The notes under the pieces are model-generated. The model searched no databases and had not been told where the DNA came from. It worked only from the letters and a program-made list of their open reading frames with translations. Source: Desulfovibrio sp. Huiquan2017 (GTDB lineage Bacteria; Desulfobacterota; Desulfovibrionia; Desulfovibrionales; Desulfovibrionaceae). Taken from it: DNA of 48,391 bases. Each line of letters starts with the position of its first letter. Position 1 is the stretch's first letter. Shown here in pieces: positions 20,582-28,748 of the stretch. The position numbers and the translations under genes are program-made. The DNA is taken from positions 422 through 48,812 of the forward strand of contig NZ_JAFMPN010000021.1 in NCBI RefSeq assembly GCF_017351175.1, given 5' to 3'.

Positions 20582-20608
20582 CAGCTTGTTGTCCGGAACC
20601 CAAGGCTG

Positions 20609-20639
20609 TGCCCGGCGCGCGGACTGCCCGGCGCGCGGA
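20609..20639. repeat. Two tandem copies of a 15-bp GC-rich unit
   Basis: TGCCCGGCGCGCGGA occurs at 20609-20623 and again at 20625-20639, a 16-base period, in the gap between the BMP gene and greA. Each unit contains the self-complementary GCGCGC. Purpose unknown. Confidence 0.6.
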
Positions 20640-20700
20640 GAAATTCCCCGGAGCTTGACCTTCCCCTTCGGATGTCCTATCTGAGGGGCTGTCAGCTGGA

Positions 20701-20759
20701 TTGACAAATATGCAGCCGCGCAGCTTCTTAAAGATTGCCGCGCGGCCTCTGTCTTTTTT
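20701..20759 (+). promoter_or_regulatory. greA leader: promoter element and attenuator-like hairpin
   Basis: TTGACA at 20701-20706 could be a -35 element. GCCGCGC (20715-20721) pairs with GCGCGGC (20740-20746), and a T6 run follows at 20754-20759, about 40 bases before greA. No plus-strand gene lies upstream for more than 6 kb, so if this is a terminator it would act on greA's own leader. The seven-base gap between stem and T-run and the overlap with the putative promoter make it uncertain. Confidence 0.35.
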
Positions 20760-20799
20760 ACCATCCAACTGTGAATTCATTCTAGTGAGGTTTTTGACC

Positions 20800-21294
20800 A
20801 TGGATCGCATTCCCATTTCGAAACAGGGATTTGAAAAGATCTCTCAGGAATTTGAGGACCTCAAGGCACAGCGTCCGGCCATTATCCAGGCCATCGCCGA
20901 AGCTCGCGCGGAGGGCGATCTCTCGGAGAACGCCGGGTACGACGCCGCCCGTGAGCGCCAGGGCATGCTGGAAGCTCGCATCTCCTACATCAATTCGCGC
21001 ATGCCCCTGTTCGACGTCCTGGACCTGAACACCCTGGACGGCGACCAGGCCATTTTCGGCGCCACCGTGGAGGTGGAGGACATCGACACCGAGGAGCGGC
21101 GCACCTTCACCCTGCTCGGCCCGGACGACGCGGACCACAAGAAGGGCTCCATCTCCGTGCTTTCCCCCATGGGCCTGGCCCTGCTGGGCAAGGAGGAGGG
21201 TGATGAGTTCATTGTCGATGCCCCTCGGGGCCGCATCGAATACGAAATCATTTCCGTTAAGTTCCTCGGCACCGCCGGGTTGAACCTCAAATAG
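20800..21294 (+). CDS. greA: Transcription elongation factor GreA
   Basis: 164 aa, against 158 in E. coli. The N-terminal coiled coil carries the acidic tip in ARAEGDLSENAGYDAARERQ, which enters the RNA polymerase secondary channel and stimulates cleavage of backtracked RNA. The C-terminal FKBP-like domain contains SPMGLALLGKEEGDEF and GRIEYEIISVKF. The ATG at 20800 is chosen because the domain begins at once (PISKQGFEKI) and TGAGG lies nine bases before it. It is a single gene closed by a strong terminator. Confidence 0.96.
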   Translation: MDRIPISKQGFEKISQEFEDLKAQRPAIIQAIAEARAEGDLSENAGYDAARERQGMLEARISYINSRMPLFDVLDLNTLDGDQAIFGATVEVEDIDTEERRTFTLLGPDDADHKKGSISVLSPMGLALLGKEEGDEFIVDAPRGRIEYEIISVKFLGTAGLNLK

Positions 21295-21321
21295 CGTTCC
21301 GGCGCAATCATCGACCAACTC

Positions 21322-21353
21322 CGCCCCGTCGTCTTCCGGCGACGGGGCGTTTT
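21322..21353 (+). terminator. Intrinsic terminator of greA
   Basis: A perfect 10-bp stem (21322-21331 with 21340-21349), an 8-base loop and TTTT. It ends four bases before the next start codon, so the downstream gene must be read from readthrough or from a promoter within the terminator region. Confidence 0.9.
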
Positions 21354-21356
21354 ATC

Positions 21357-22133
21357 ATGCAGCCCATACCGATCCGTCTTGTCGGGGAGTTCGACCCCGC
21401 CGTCGCCTGCCGGGGCGGGTGCGCCCGGTGCGGCCGGGAGCATTCCCTGCCTCTCGGCCCGGCCCGCGAACCGGCTCTCGCCCTGTTTAAACGGATGACG
21501 CGGGAGAAGCGCATCGACTTCGACGCGCCCGAACCCGACCCCAGGTTCTCCACGGATTATCTGTTTGGCGAGGCCGGGGGGCAGATGTTCGGCGTGCTCG
21601 CGGCCCGCGACCGGACCGGCGCGACCTGCCTGCTCAAGGCGTTTTCCGGCCAGTACAATTCGGTCTGGGACGTGGACGGTTGGGTCCCGCCGCTCATCGA
21701 CACGGACCGCTTCCGGCGCGAGACCTTCGAGCCCGAACGGCGGATCAAGGCCATGGGCCGGGAGATCGCCGGGATGCCCCACGGTTCGCCCGGCCGCGAT
21801 CATCTCGTCCGCGAGCGCCGCAAGGCGTCCGCTACTCTGATGCAGACAATCCACGCCATGTACCGGTTACCCAATTTCCGGGGTGAGACCGTGCCCCTGC
21901 CCCTGGCCGTGCACCCCGAGGGCAACCCGCCCACGGGCACGGGCGACTGTTGCGCGCCCAAGCTTCTCGGCTGGGCCGCGACCCACGGCTTGACCCCGCT
22001 CGGCCTGGCCGAATTTTACTTCGGCCGGACCAACCGTTCGGGCTCGAAGGAGCACGGCCGGCTCTACCCGTCCTGCCTGGACAAATGCGGCCGCATCCTC
22101 GGCTTCATGCTCTGCGGCCTGGAGGGCGCATGA
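21357..22133 (+). CDS. Stand-alone version of the N-terminal domain of long RluA-type pseudouridine synthases
   Basis: 258 aa. The features match the extra N-terminal region of some long proteobacterial RluA-family enzymes: GQMFGVLAARDRTGATCLLKAFSGQ, the GWVPPLIDTDRF segment, CCAPKLLGWA, LAEFYFG and the Cys-containing end YPSCLDKCGRILGFML. Cysteines also cluster near the start (CRGGCARCG), so a metal site is possible. In those fused proteins the region precedes the catalytic domain; here a separate gene carries it, and its stop overlaps the synthase start as ATGA. That coupling supports a complex with the synthase. No ribosome-binding site is visible because the ATG lies only four bases after the greA terminator. 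The molecular function is unknown. Confidence 0.7.
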   Translation: MQPIPIRLVGEFDPAVACRGGCARCGREHSLPLGPAREPALALFKRMTREKRIDFDAPEPDPRFSTDYLFGEAGGQMFGVLAARDRTGATCLLKAFSGQYNSVWDVDGWVPPLIDTDRFRRETFEPERRIKAMGREIAGMPHGSPGRDHLVRERRKASATLMQTIHAMYRLPNFRGETVPLPLAVHPEGNPPTGTGDCCAPKLLGWAATHGLTPLGLAEFYFGRTNRSGSKEHGRLYPSCLDKCGRILGFMLCGLEGA

Positions 22134-22774
22134 CCCCGTCCGGCGACCTGAAAATCCTCTTCTCTGACGTGGCCATCGTGGTCGTGGACAAGCCGTCCGG
22201 CCTGCTGTCCGTGCCCGGCAAGGGCGAGGCCAACCAGGATTGCGTGGTCGCCCGGGTCAAGGCGGGCCACCCCGGCTGCATCGAGCAACCCTCGGTCCAT
22301 CGGCTGGACCAGGACACCTCCGGCCTGCTGGTCCTGGCCCTGACCGCCGAAGCCCACCGCGACCTGTCCGGGCAGTTCATGGAACGGCTGGTGGGCAAAC
22401 GGTACATCGCCCTTATAGATGGGGTGGTCGAAGGGCAAGGCGGGATCATCGAACTGAAGTTCCGCCTGGACCCGGACAACCGTCCGTACCAGGTCTTCGA
22501 CCCGGTCAACGGCAAACGCGGCGTGACCCGCTGGCGCAAGCTCGGCGTGGAGAACGGCCGCACTCGGGTGGAATTCATGCCGCACACGGGCCGGACCCAT
22601 CAGCTCCGTCTGCATTCGGCCCACGAGAAAGGGCTCGGCTTCCCCATCGTCGGAGACCGCCTTTACGGCACCGGCACCGGGCCGGGCCAGCTCAAGCTTC
22701 ACGCTTCGTTGCTGCGTTTTCGCCACCCCGTGACCCGCGCACCCATGGAATTCATCTCTCCGGCCCCGTTCTGA
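22130..22774 (+). CDS. RluA family RNA pseudouridine synthase
   Basis: 214 aa, catalytic domain only, no S4 domain. The active-site motif HRLDQDTSGLLVLA is present with the catalytic aspartate at D60; VVVDKPSGLLSVPG and HTGRTHQLRLH are the other family motifs. It should isomerise uridines in rRNA or tRNA; the resemblance to the TruC/RluA group of long enzymes suggests a tRNA or 23S position, but the site cannot be assigned. It is translationally coupled to the preceding gene, which provides the domain normally fused to it. Confidence 0.88.
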   Translation: MTPSGDLKILFSDVAIVVVDKPSGLLSVPGKGEANQDCVVARVKAGHPGCIEQPSVHRLDQDTSGLLVLALTAEAHRDLSGQFMERLVGKRYIALIDGVVEGQGGIIELKFRLDPDNRPYQVFDPVNGKRGVTRWRKLGVENGRTRVEFMPHTGRTHQLRLHSAHEKGLGFPIVGDRLYGTGTGPGQLKLHASLLRFRHPVTRAPMEFISPAPF

Positions 22775-23182
22775 GGGCTGTGCGACCGGTATCGAATCGG
22801 AGGGCGCGAAGTTCCATTTTTGTGTTTTTTCTCCAAACCGGGGCACCGGACCGGGCGATCCCTCCGAAAGCCCTCGGGTTACGGAATTTTTTCCTTTGCA
22901 TTTCCGTCAATGGCTTTGCGAACGAAATAACACGGTTGTGGAAGAAAGTGATTTTCTTTGCAAAAATGTCATCGCAAAAGGACTGAAAACCGGTGTTAAA
23001 CTACATTTTCGTAGTAAAATGCGGTTTTTCCAAAACGGCTTTCCTCGTATCTGTCTGGATATGCGGTCTTTTCGTTGTTTGGCATGCAACTTGGTAAGTA
23101 GAATCCCAGATAACAAGGGTCAGGCGCCCTTTGGCCCGGCCGGACGCCGGAAAACCCATATTTATGCCTGAAGGAGAATTAC
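22775..23182 (+). promoter_or_regulatory. AT-rich structured leader/promoter region of the glutamine synthetase gene
   Basis: This 408-base gap is much AT-richer than its neighbours and holds no convincing gene. Hairpins: AAGAAA (22942-22947) with TTTCTT (22953-22958); ACTAC (23000-23004) with GTAGT (23011-23015), nested in AAAACCG (22986-22992) with CGGTTTT (23022-23028). TGGCATGCAACTTGGT at 23080-23095 resembles a sigma-54 site but has GG instead of GC at -12. AAGGAG lies seven bases before the gene start. A long regulated leader is plausible for a nitrogen gene. Confidence 0.4.
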
Positions 23183-25366
23183 ATGAGCGGATACGAGACT
23201 CGTCAGAACGCAATCAATGCGGTGACCAACTACAAACCCAGCATCGAGCCCCTGAATTTTGCGGAGACTTCTCCGGCTGAGATCTTCGGTTCCAACGTCT
23301 TCAACGAAAAAGTCATGAAGGCCATGTTGCCCAAGGAAGTCTACAAATCCTTGATGAAGACCAAGATGACCGGCGAGAAGCTGGATCCCTCCGTGGCCGG
23401 CCCGGTGGCCGCCGCCATGAAGGAATGGGCCATGTCCAAAGGCGCGACCCATTACACCCACGTCTTCTATCCCCTGACCGGGCTGACCGCCGAGAAGCAT
23501 GACGGTTTCCTGAACCCCGACGGCGAGGGCGGTGCCATTGCCGAGTTCGAGGGCAAGCTCCTGATCCAGGGCGAGCCCGACGCCTCCTCCTTCCCGTCCG
23601 GCGGCCTGCGCGCCACCTTCGAAGCCCGGGGCTACACCGCCTGGGACATGACCAATCCGGCCTACATCCTTGAGAATCCCAACGGAACCTTCCTGTGCAT
23701 CCCCACCGCCTTCGTCTCCTGGAAAGGCCATGCCCTGGACAAGAAGACCCCGCTGCTGCGCGCCAACCAAGCCTTGAGCAAGGCCGGTCGCCGCTTCCTC
23801 AAGCTGTTCGGCTCCGAGGACGGCTCCCTGGTCGTGTCCAATGCCGGTCCCGAGCAGGAATACTTCCTGGTGGACCGCAACTTCTTCTTCGCCCGTCCCG
23901 ACCTGATGGTCTGCGGCCGGACCCTGTTCGGCGCCAAGCCCTCCAAGGGCCAGGAACTGGACGACCACTATTTCGGCGCCATTCCGCGCCGCGTGCTCTC
24001 CTTCATGATGGAGGTCGAGCGTGAGCTGTACAAGCTGGGCGTGCCGGTCAAGACCCGCCACAACGAAGTGGCGCCCGGCCAGTTCGAGATCGCTCCGGTC
24101 TACGAGCAGTCCAACCTGGCCACCGATCACAACCAGATGATCATGACCACCCTCAAATCCGTGGCCAAAAAACACGGCATGGCCTGCCTGCTGCACGAGA
24201 AGCCGTTCGCGGGCATCAACGGCTCGGGCAAGCACCTGAACTACTCCATTTCCACCGCCTCCCAGGGCTCCCTGTACTCTCCGGGCAACACCCCGCACAA
24301 GAACATGCAGTTCCTGGCGGTCACCGCGGCCACCATTCGCGCCGTGGAGAAATACGCCAAGCTGCTCCGCGCCGTCGTCGCCTCCGCCGGCAACGACCAT
24401 CGCCTGGGCGCCAACGAAGCGCCTCCGGCCATCATCTCCATCTTCCTGGGCGAGGAACTGGCCGAGATCTTCAACCAGATCGAGCTGGGCGACCTCAAGG
24501 GCTGCAAGGCCAAGGGCTGCCTCGAACTGGGCGTGGACAGCCTGCCCCCGCTGCCGCTGGATTCCGGCGACCGCAACCGTACTTCCCCGTTCGCCTTCAC
24601 CGGCAACCGCTTCGAGTTCCGCGCGGTCGGTTCCAATCAGTCCATCGCCGGAGCCCAGGTGGCCCTGAACACCATCATGGCCGATTCCCTGGACTTCATC
24701 ACCGACGAGATCACCAAGATCACCGGCGGCAAGAAGGCCGGTCTCAAGGAAGCCTGCCAGAAGGTCATCCAGGGCATCATGAAGGAACACGGCCATGTGA
24801 TCTTCAACGGCGACGGTTATGCCGATGCGTGGCAGAAGGAAGCCGCCAAGCGCGGTCTGCCCAACCTGAAGACCACGCCGGACGCCCTGCCCGCCATCAT
24901 CGAAAAGGACGTGGTCGAGGTCTTCGAGAAATACCATGTTCTGTCCAAGGACGAACTGCACTCCCGTTATGAAATCTACCACGAACAGTACTGCCAGCAC
25001 ATCGTCACCGAATCCCTGCTGACCGTGAAGGTCGCCAAGACCATCATCCTGCCCGCGGCCATCCGCTACCAGGGCGAATTGGCCCAGGTCGCCGCGTCCA
25101 TCAAGGCCGTCGGCATCGAGCCCCGGACCCTCCTGCTTCAGGAAGTTACCGACAAGCTGCGTGACCTTCAGCAGAACGTCGTGACCCTGGAAAAGATCAT
25201 CGCCAAGGACGACTTCAAGTCCGTTGAGGAAGACGCCCAGTACAAGGTGGCCAAGACCCTGCCCGCCATGCTCGCCGTTCGCGAGGTCGTGGACAGCCTG
25301 GAAGGCATCGTCGCCGACGACCTCTGGCCGCTGCCCAGCTACCAGGAAATGCTGTTCATTAAGTAA
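23183..25366 (+). CDS. glnN: Glutamine synthetase type III
   Basis: 727 aa, the size of GSIII enzymes and far longer than the roughly 470 aa of GSI. It has the GSIII-specific N-terminus ([18 protein letters not shown]), the catalytic segments [17 protein letters not shown] and [13 protein letters not shown], the [17 protein letters not shown] box and a helical C-terminal extension. It makes glutamine from glutamate, ammonia and ATP, as a cytoplasmic dodecamer in known cases. GSIII has no adenylylation loop, so control must be at expression level or by other means. AAGGAG precedes the ATG. It is monocistronic, followed three bases later by a perfect giant hairpin. Its codons are strongly biased (mostly GGC, AAG, CTG), consistent with high expression. 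Confidence 0.96.
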   Translation: MSGYETRQNAINAVTNYKPSIEPLNFAETSPAEIFGSNVFNEKVMKAMLPKEVYKSLMKTKMTGEKLDPSVAGPVAAAMKEWAMSKGATHYTHVFYPLTGLTAEKHDGFLNPDGEGGAIAEFEGKLLIQGEPDASSFPSGGLRATFEARGYTAWDMTNPAYILENPNGTFLCIPTAFVSWKGHALDKKTPLLRANQALSKAGRRFLKLFGSEDGSLVVSNAGPEQEYFLVDRNFFFARPDLMVCGRTLFGAKPSKGQELDDHYFGAIPRRVLSFMMEVERELYKLGVPVKTRHNEVAPGQFEIAPVYEQSNLATDHNQMIMTTLKSVAKKHGMACLLHEKPFAGINGSGKHLNYSISTASQGSLYSPGNTPHKNMQFLAVTAATIRAVEKYAKLLRAVVASAGNDHRLGANEAPPAIISIFLGEELAEIFNQIELGDLKGCKAKGCLELGVDSLPPLPLDSGDRNRTSPFAFTGNRFEFRAVGSNQSIAGAQVALNTIMADSLDFITDEITKITGGKKAGLKEACQKVIQGIMKEHGHVIFNGDGYADAWQKEAAKRGLPNLKTTPDALPAIIEKDVVEVFEKYHVLSKDELHSRYEIYHEQYCQHIVTESLLTVKVAKTIILPAAIRYQGELAQVAASIKAVGIEPRTLLLQEVTDKLRDLQQNVVTLEKIIAKDDFKSVEEDAQYKVAKTLPAMLAVREVVDSLEGIVADDLWPLPSYQEMLFIK

Positions 25367-25368
25367 CG

Positions 25369-25436
25369 CGCGTTCAAGCACACAAAAAAAAGGGGCCCCG
25401 ATTGCGGGGCCCCTTTTTTTTGTGTGCTTGAACGCG
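25369..25436. terminator. Perfect 32-bp-arm hairpin, bidirectional-type terminator
   Basis: Arms 25369-25400 and 25405-25436 are perfect reverse complements with an ATTG loop. The inner part is GGGGCCCC/GGGGCCCC flanked by A8 on one side and T8 on the other, so the inner stem followed by T8 is a textbook terminator on either strand. The outer 15 bp extend the symmetry well beyond what termination needs. It begins three bases after the glutamine synthetase stop. Confidence 0.92.
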
Positions 25437-25440
25437 GCGC

Positions 25441-25561
25441 GGCTTCCGAGAGCGGGCCGTCCGCACATTTTTTCCGGGGGGCTTTCATCCTCACGTAGAA
25501 GGCTACGCTGCGGTGAAAGCCCCCCGAAAGAAAATGCACAGCCGACCCACTCTCGAAAGCC
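25441..25561. repeat. 121-bp imperfect palindrome next to the terminator
   Basis: GGCTTCCGAGAG at 25441 is mirrored by the complement of GGCTTTCGAGAG at 25550-25561. Symmetry continues inwards through a perfect 13-bp stretch (CGGGGGGCTTTCA and its complement) to a CGTAG-AAGG-CTACG hairpin centred at 25500. Mismatches are scattered along the outer arms. The structure could fold as a long cruciform or RNA hairpin. It looks like a dispersed intergenic repeat rather than a gene. Confidence 0.8.
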
Positions 25562-25595
25562 TGCCTCCGTGCGGGCTCGAGGGAGAGAGCCGCTG

Positions 25596-25614
25596 TTTGG
25601 GGCGTTGCCCCAAA
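25596..25614. other. Small perfect hairpin in the non-coding stretch before the mobile element
   Basis: TTTGGGGC (25596-25603) pairs perfectly with GCCCCAAA (25607-25614) around GTT. The stretch 25562-25734 otherwise shows no supported gene. It ends with a CCCGC/GCGGG hairpin and T5, which may be an old terminator interrupted by the element at 25735. Confidence 0.5.
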
Positions 25615-25734
25615 GGCGCTCCATGGGGCGAACCCTGCTGTCTTGGGCGTGGCCTCAAAGGCTCATGCGGGGGAGTCGTTGCCGGAGGGGGATGCGTGGC
25701 GTCCGGTTCCCGCTTGATGGCGGGGCCTTTTTCA

Positions 25735-25758
25735 GGTTCATCCGGCTAAAGCGTACTT
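25735..25758 (+). repeat. Left 24-bp terminal inverted repeat
   Basis: It starts GGTTCATCCGG and ends GCGTACTT. It is identical to the reverse complement of 28327-28350. The identity stops at exactly 25759, where the transposase fragment begins. Confidence 0.85.
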
Positions 25759-25987
25759 GGCTTCGCACAGGAATGACCAGCCATGCAGGTTTGAAGCCGA
25801 TGGGCACAGTCCTGAACCCCTCGCTTCGCAAAGCCGTGTCGATGATGTTTCTGGAACAGCAGCAAGGACAACGGATCAGGGCGTCTTTGGGGTGCACTTT
25901 CAAGATGATAGTACCCGTTGCAAAATACTGTCGAACATAGTCGAAGCCTCGCAGGCCGGACGGGTAATAGATGAAACTTATGGACAT
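25759..25987 (-). pseudogene. Truncated ISL3 family transposase (N-terminal zinc-finger part)
   Basis: About 76 codons from ATG at 25987 remain. The residues resemble the N-terminus of ISL3-family transposases: an opening MSISFIYYPSGLRG, a zinc-binding CPCC-type finger in LIRCPCCCSRN, and RTVPIGFKPAWLVIPV, matching the R-x-(V/L)PIG-x-(K/R)P pattern before the usual second finger. The reading frame then runs into the left terminal repeat, so the remaining 300 or so residues, including the catalytic DDE domain, are missing. Confidence 0.7.
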
Positions 25988-26095
25988 GGCTGATATTTCT
26001 TTCAATTGTTATTAGCAGTAAGGTACTGAGAAAATAATAATGACAAAAATGTTTAAGCAAGCTATTGTATTTTGAAAAAAGAGAGGAGACAGGGA

Positions 26096-28258
26096 ATGCT
26101 CGACAATTTAACTTTGAAAACAAAACTCTTGTCAGGATTTGGACTTGTTTTAGTGCAGATACTCGCTATTGCTGGTCTCTATCAGTTTACCCTGTCTTCG
26201 TCTGCTAGAGGCTATAACCACTTGCTCAAAGAAGAAGTGGCCATCATGTCTCACGCTGAGACCGCTGAAAGGTATATGCTTCAATGCCGACGCAATGAAA
26301 AAGATTTCCTCTTGAGGAAGGACCTGAAATACAAAGAAGAGTTTGAAGCAAGCATTGCTGCTGTTGAAGAGCATGCCGATGCCATCGTGTCTTTGGCTCA
26401 AACGATAGCCAATGATGAGCTTGCTAACCTGGCCCAGTCTATCGAGAAGTCGGCAGCGACTTATGAGAATGCCTTTTTTGAACTTGTCGCCGCTTGGGAG
26501 CGGCGTGGCTTGGATCATGAATCCGGGCTGCAGGGTACCTTCCGTAAGGTTGTCCACGACGCGGAAGCCTCATTCGCAAAGCATGAGGTTCAGGACTTAT
26601 ACCTCGACCTTCTGCTTATGCGCCGATGGGAAATGGGCTACCACCGGACCCAGTCCGGCAATTATCTGAGAGACATGCGAACCACCATGGAGTCTTTCCA
26701 GGCCAGCCTCGATTCCCGAGAAGAGAAAACCGAACAATTGGAACAGGCGGCACGCGCCTTTTCCGAATACAAACAGCATTTCAATGCGTTTGTTTCAAGC
26801 GGTTCGGCAGCCGAATACGAAGCAACCCGTTCTGCAGCCGCAACTATAGAGGAAAGACTTAACGCGTTGTATGTCCCGGACGTCAAGGGACTTCTCCTGA
26901 TGGTCAGGCGCGGAGAAAAGGATTATCTGCTCCGCGGCAGCGAAGAATATGTCAAAAAGACTCACGCGAGTGTGGGCAAACTGGTAGACGCTTTCAAGAA
27001 TTCCGATGCATCGCCCGAATTCATTGAGGAGGCCGTGAAGACCGGAAGTGCTTATAAAACAGCCTTCGATGCTTTGGTGGCGGAAGACGCCACTATTACA
27101 ACTCTCATTGCATCCATGCAAGAGGCGGTTCATGCCATTGAGCCCGTGGTGGAAAAAATCGCAACTGATGCGAAGGAGATGGCATATGCACATGCTCAAG
27201 AGGTTTCCGATCAAGCCGATTATTTGGGCCTGACTGCAATCGTTTTAGCGCTGTGTGCCGTTGCTTTCGGCATTCTGGTGGCAATCGTCATCATACGCGG
27301 CATCCTGAAACAATTAGGAACAGATCCGATAAAACTTGTCGAAATTACACAGGCGCTTGCTAACGGAAAACTTGGAATTAGTTTTTCCGGAAGATATGAT
27401 ACCGGTTCGGTTTATGGAGCCATGCGAGCCATGGTAGAGAAGCTTACCGAGGTCATGCGAACGGTGTCTGCGGGGGCGGGAAACGTTGCCTCCGGGGCCG
27501 AAGAATTGTCGGCTACGGCGGAAACCGTATCGTCTGGCGCTAATCAGCAAGCCGCTGGAGTGGAAGAGGTATCTTCCAGTATCGAAGAGATTACGGCCTC
27601 AGTTCAACAGAATTCGGAACATGCGGCCACTACTGAAAGAATGTCTGAACAAGCAAGCAAGGATGCTGAAGAAGGTGGAAAGGCTGTTTCCGAAACAGTT
27701 TTGGCAATGCGCGATATTGCCGAAAAAATATCCATAATCGAAGAGATAGCCCGTCAAACAAACCTGTTGGCATTGAACGCAGCCATTGAGGCTGCGCGGG
27801 CAGGAGAACAGGGCAAAGGCTTTGCCGTTGTCGCGGCCGAAGTAAGAAAACTGGCCGAGCGCTCCGGGGCAGCTGCCGCAGAAATCAGTGAACTCTCAAC
27901 AAATTCTGTAGCTGTGGCCGAACGAGCTGGGAGCATGCTTGATAAGATGGTGCCCGACATCAAAAAGACCTCTGAACTTATTCAGGAGATCAGTGCGGCC
28001 AGCCGCGAACAGGCCGAGGGCGTTGTTCAAATCAATTCTGGCATCCAAAATCTGGACTCCACGATCCAAAAAAATGCTTCAGCTTCTGAAGAATTGGCAT
28101 CAACAGCAGAGGAATTGTCCGGCCAAGCGCAACAACTTCAATCTGCCATCAGTTTTTTTGATATTGCGGGCCGTGAGGGAGTTGTAAGGCATACAGTTGT
28201 TTCTTCCCCACCTCTTCCGCTTGCGAGTGGATCAGAGGAAGAATTTGCCCGTTATTGA
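26096..28258 (+). CDS. Methyl-accepting chemotaxis protein with HBM sensor domain
   Basis: 720 aa. TM1 is at about 11-33. The periplasmic region (about 35-375) is a helical bimodular (HBM) domain: the same signature occurs twice, as [11 protein letters not shown] at 64-74 and [13 protein letters not shown] at 269-281. TM2 is at about 377-402, followed by HAMP and the signalling hairpin with the highly conserved tip [20 protein letters not shown]. Characterised HBM receptors (for example McpS) bind organic acids; the ligand here is unknown. There is no C-terminal NWETF-type tether. Start: AGGAG eight bases before ATG 26096. The gene is AT-richer than its neighbours and sits between inverted repeats, so it was probably acquired. 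Confidence 0.9.
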   Translation: MLDNLTLKTKLLSGFGLVLVQILAIAGLYQFTLSSSARGYNHLLKEEVAIMSHAETAERYMLQCRRNEKDFLLRKDLKYKEEFEASIAAVEEHADAIVSLAQTIANDELANLAQSIEKSAATYENAFFELVAAWERRGLDHESGLQGTFRKVVHDAEASFAKHEVQDLYLDLLLMRRWEMGYHRTQSGNYLRDMRTTMESFQASLDSREEKTEQLEQAARAFSEYKQHFNAFVSSGSAAEYEATRSAAATIEERLNALYVPDVKGLLLMVRRGEKDYLLRGSEEYVKKTHASVGKLVDAFKNSDASPEFIEEAVKTGSAYKTAFDALVAEDATITTLIASMQEAVHAIEPVVEKIATDAKEMAYAHAQEVSDQADYLGLTAIVLALCAVAFGILVAIVIIRGILKQLGTDPIKLVEITQALANGKLGISFSGRYDTGSVYGAMRAMVEKLTEVMRTVSAGAGNVASGAEELSATAETVSSGANQQAAGVEEVSSSIEEITASVQQNSEHAATTERMSEQASKDAEEGGKAVSETVLAMRDIAEKISIIEEIARQTNLLALNAAIEAARAGEQGKGFAVVAAEVRKLAERSGAAAAEISELSTNSVAVAERAGSMLDKMVPDIKKTSELIQEISAASREQAEGVVQINSGIQNLDSTIQKNASASEELASTAEELSGQAQQLQSAISFFDIAGREGVVRHTVVSSPPLPLASGSEEEFARY

Positions 28259-28285
28259 ACAAAAGCGGTAAAATAAATCACATGT

Positions 28286-28320
28286 AAAGGCAGCCGTAAG
28301 AAACTGGCTGCCTTTCATTT
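28286..28320 (+). terminator. Intrinsic terminator of the chemoreceptor gene
   Basis: AAAGGCAGCC (28286-28295) pairs perfectly with GGCTGCCTTT (28306-28315), loop of ten bases, followed by CATTTT. It lies 27 bases after the stop codon. Confidence 0.8.
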
Positions 28321-28326
28321 TGTCAA

Positions 28327-28350
28327 AAGTACGCTTTAGCCGGATGAACC
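28327..28350 (-). repeat. Right 24-bp terminal inverted repeat
   Basis: The reverse complement reads GGTTCATCCGG...GCGTACTT, identical to 25735-25758. Reading inwards it continues TTGACAAA, as many ISL3-type ends do, so this is the better preserved end. Confidence 0.85.
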
Positions 28351-28413
28351 CCTATCTCTGGGGCTACCGCTTTCGCGAAGCGGCGCTAAAAAGTTGGGAA
28401 AATGAGGCGATGA

Positions 28414-28473
28414 GAGTCCGGGGGAAGGAAGGGCAAGAACCCCTTTCAAAGTTTTTCCCCTTCCCCCGGACTC
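28414..28473. terminator. 15-bp perfect inverted repeat, likely terminator of the GAK operon
   Basis: GAGTCCGGGGGAAGG (28414-28428) pairs with its exact complement at 28459-28473 around a 30-base loop. It begins 15 bases beyond the stop of the last GAK gene on the minus strand. No long T-run follows directly; an AAAAA on the plus strand at about 28388 supplies T5 further on. A second hairpin, CCGCTT with AAGCGG, lies at about 28367-28383. Confidence 0.5.
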
Positions 28474-28487
28474 CGGAGGTGAAACGG

Positions 28488-28748
28488 CTATTCGCCGGAT
28501 ATCTTGAGCGCTTCGGGCCGGGAGCCGTCGTCAAGCCATTCGAGTTCGATCTCGCATTTGGTCTTGTCCTTTTTGCGGGCGAGCTTGAGCTCCACCTGCA
28601 TGGTGTCGGACACGCGGAGAACCAGGGCGCCGTCCTCGCCTTCGGCGCGGATGACCCCGGATTCCAGGGAGTCGGCCAGGTCCTTGAGGTAGGCTATCAC
28701 TTGGGAGGTATCCATGGTCTGCTTGATCTTGAGTTTGTCTTTGCTCAT
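28488..28748 (-). CDS. Amphi-Trp domain protein 3 (GAK system)
   Basis: 86 aa, almost entirely one amphi-Trp domain: an amphipathic start (DTSQVIAYLKDLADSLESG), a beta stretch (GALVLRVSDTMQVELKLARKK) and the closing EIELEWLDDG with W71. The start at 28748 is chosen because GAGGAG lies about eight bases upstream and because it puts the family Trp at residue 71, exactly as in the other two amphi-Trp proteins of this operon. The same frame stays open upstream to an ATG at 28937 that overlaps the parA stop, so a longer 149-aa product is also possible. No catalytic motif is visible; it is probably a small binding or scaffold protein. It is the last gene of the operon. Confidence 0.82.
   Translation of the reverse strand: MSKDKLKIKQTMDTSQVIAYLKDLADSLESGVIRAEGEDGALVLRVSDTMQVELKLARKKDKTKCEIELEWLDDGSRPEALKISGE

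Larger units (their letters stand above)
25735..28350. mobile_element. ISL3-like element remnant carrying a chemoreceptor gene
   Basis: A 2616-base segment is bounded by 24-bp perfect inverted repeats (25735-25758 and 28327-28350). Just inside the left repeat is the truncated start of an ISL3-type transposase on the minus strand; the rest is a methyl-accepting chemotaxis gene whose codon use is clearly AT-richer than the flanks. No 8-bp target duplication is seen at the tips, so the element is old, rearranged, or the ends are not original. Without an intact transposase it would have to be moved in trans. Confidence 0.65.

Noticed and set aside
20415..20799. Purine riboswitch before the BMP nucleoside importer
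   Set aside because: No conserved purine-aptamer junction sequence was recognised on the minus strand; only a weak promoter and short repeats are seen.
23080..23095. Firm sigma-54 promoter for glutamine synthetase
   Set aside because: The -24 part matches, but the -12 GC is GG, so it is listed only as a weak possibility within the leader.
23162..25624. Minus-strand open frame of 820 codons
   Set aside because: Antisense to the glutamine synthetase gene, product of its strong codon bias.
25224..25940. Plus-strand open frame across the palindromes after the glutamine synthetase gene
   Set aside because: It runs through the terminator and the inverted repeats and has no ribosome-binding site or conserved-looking segment.
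25727..28358. Target site duplication around the mobile element
   Set aside because: The eight bases before 25735 (CTTTTTCA) and after 28350 (CCTATCTC) do not match.
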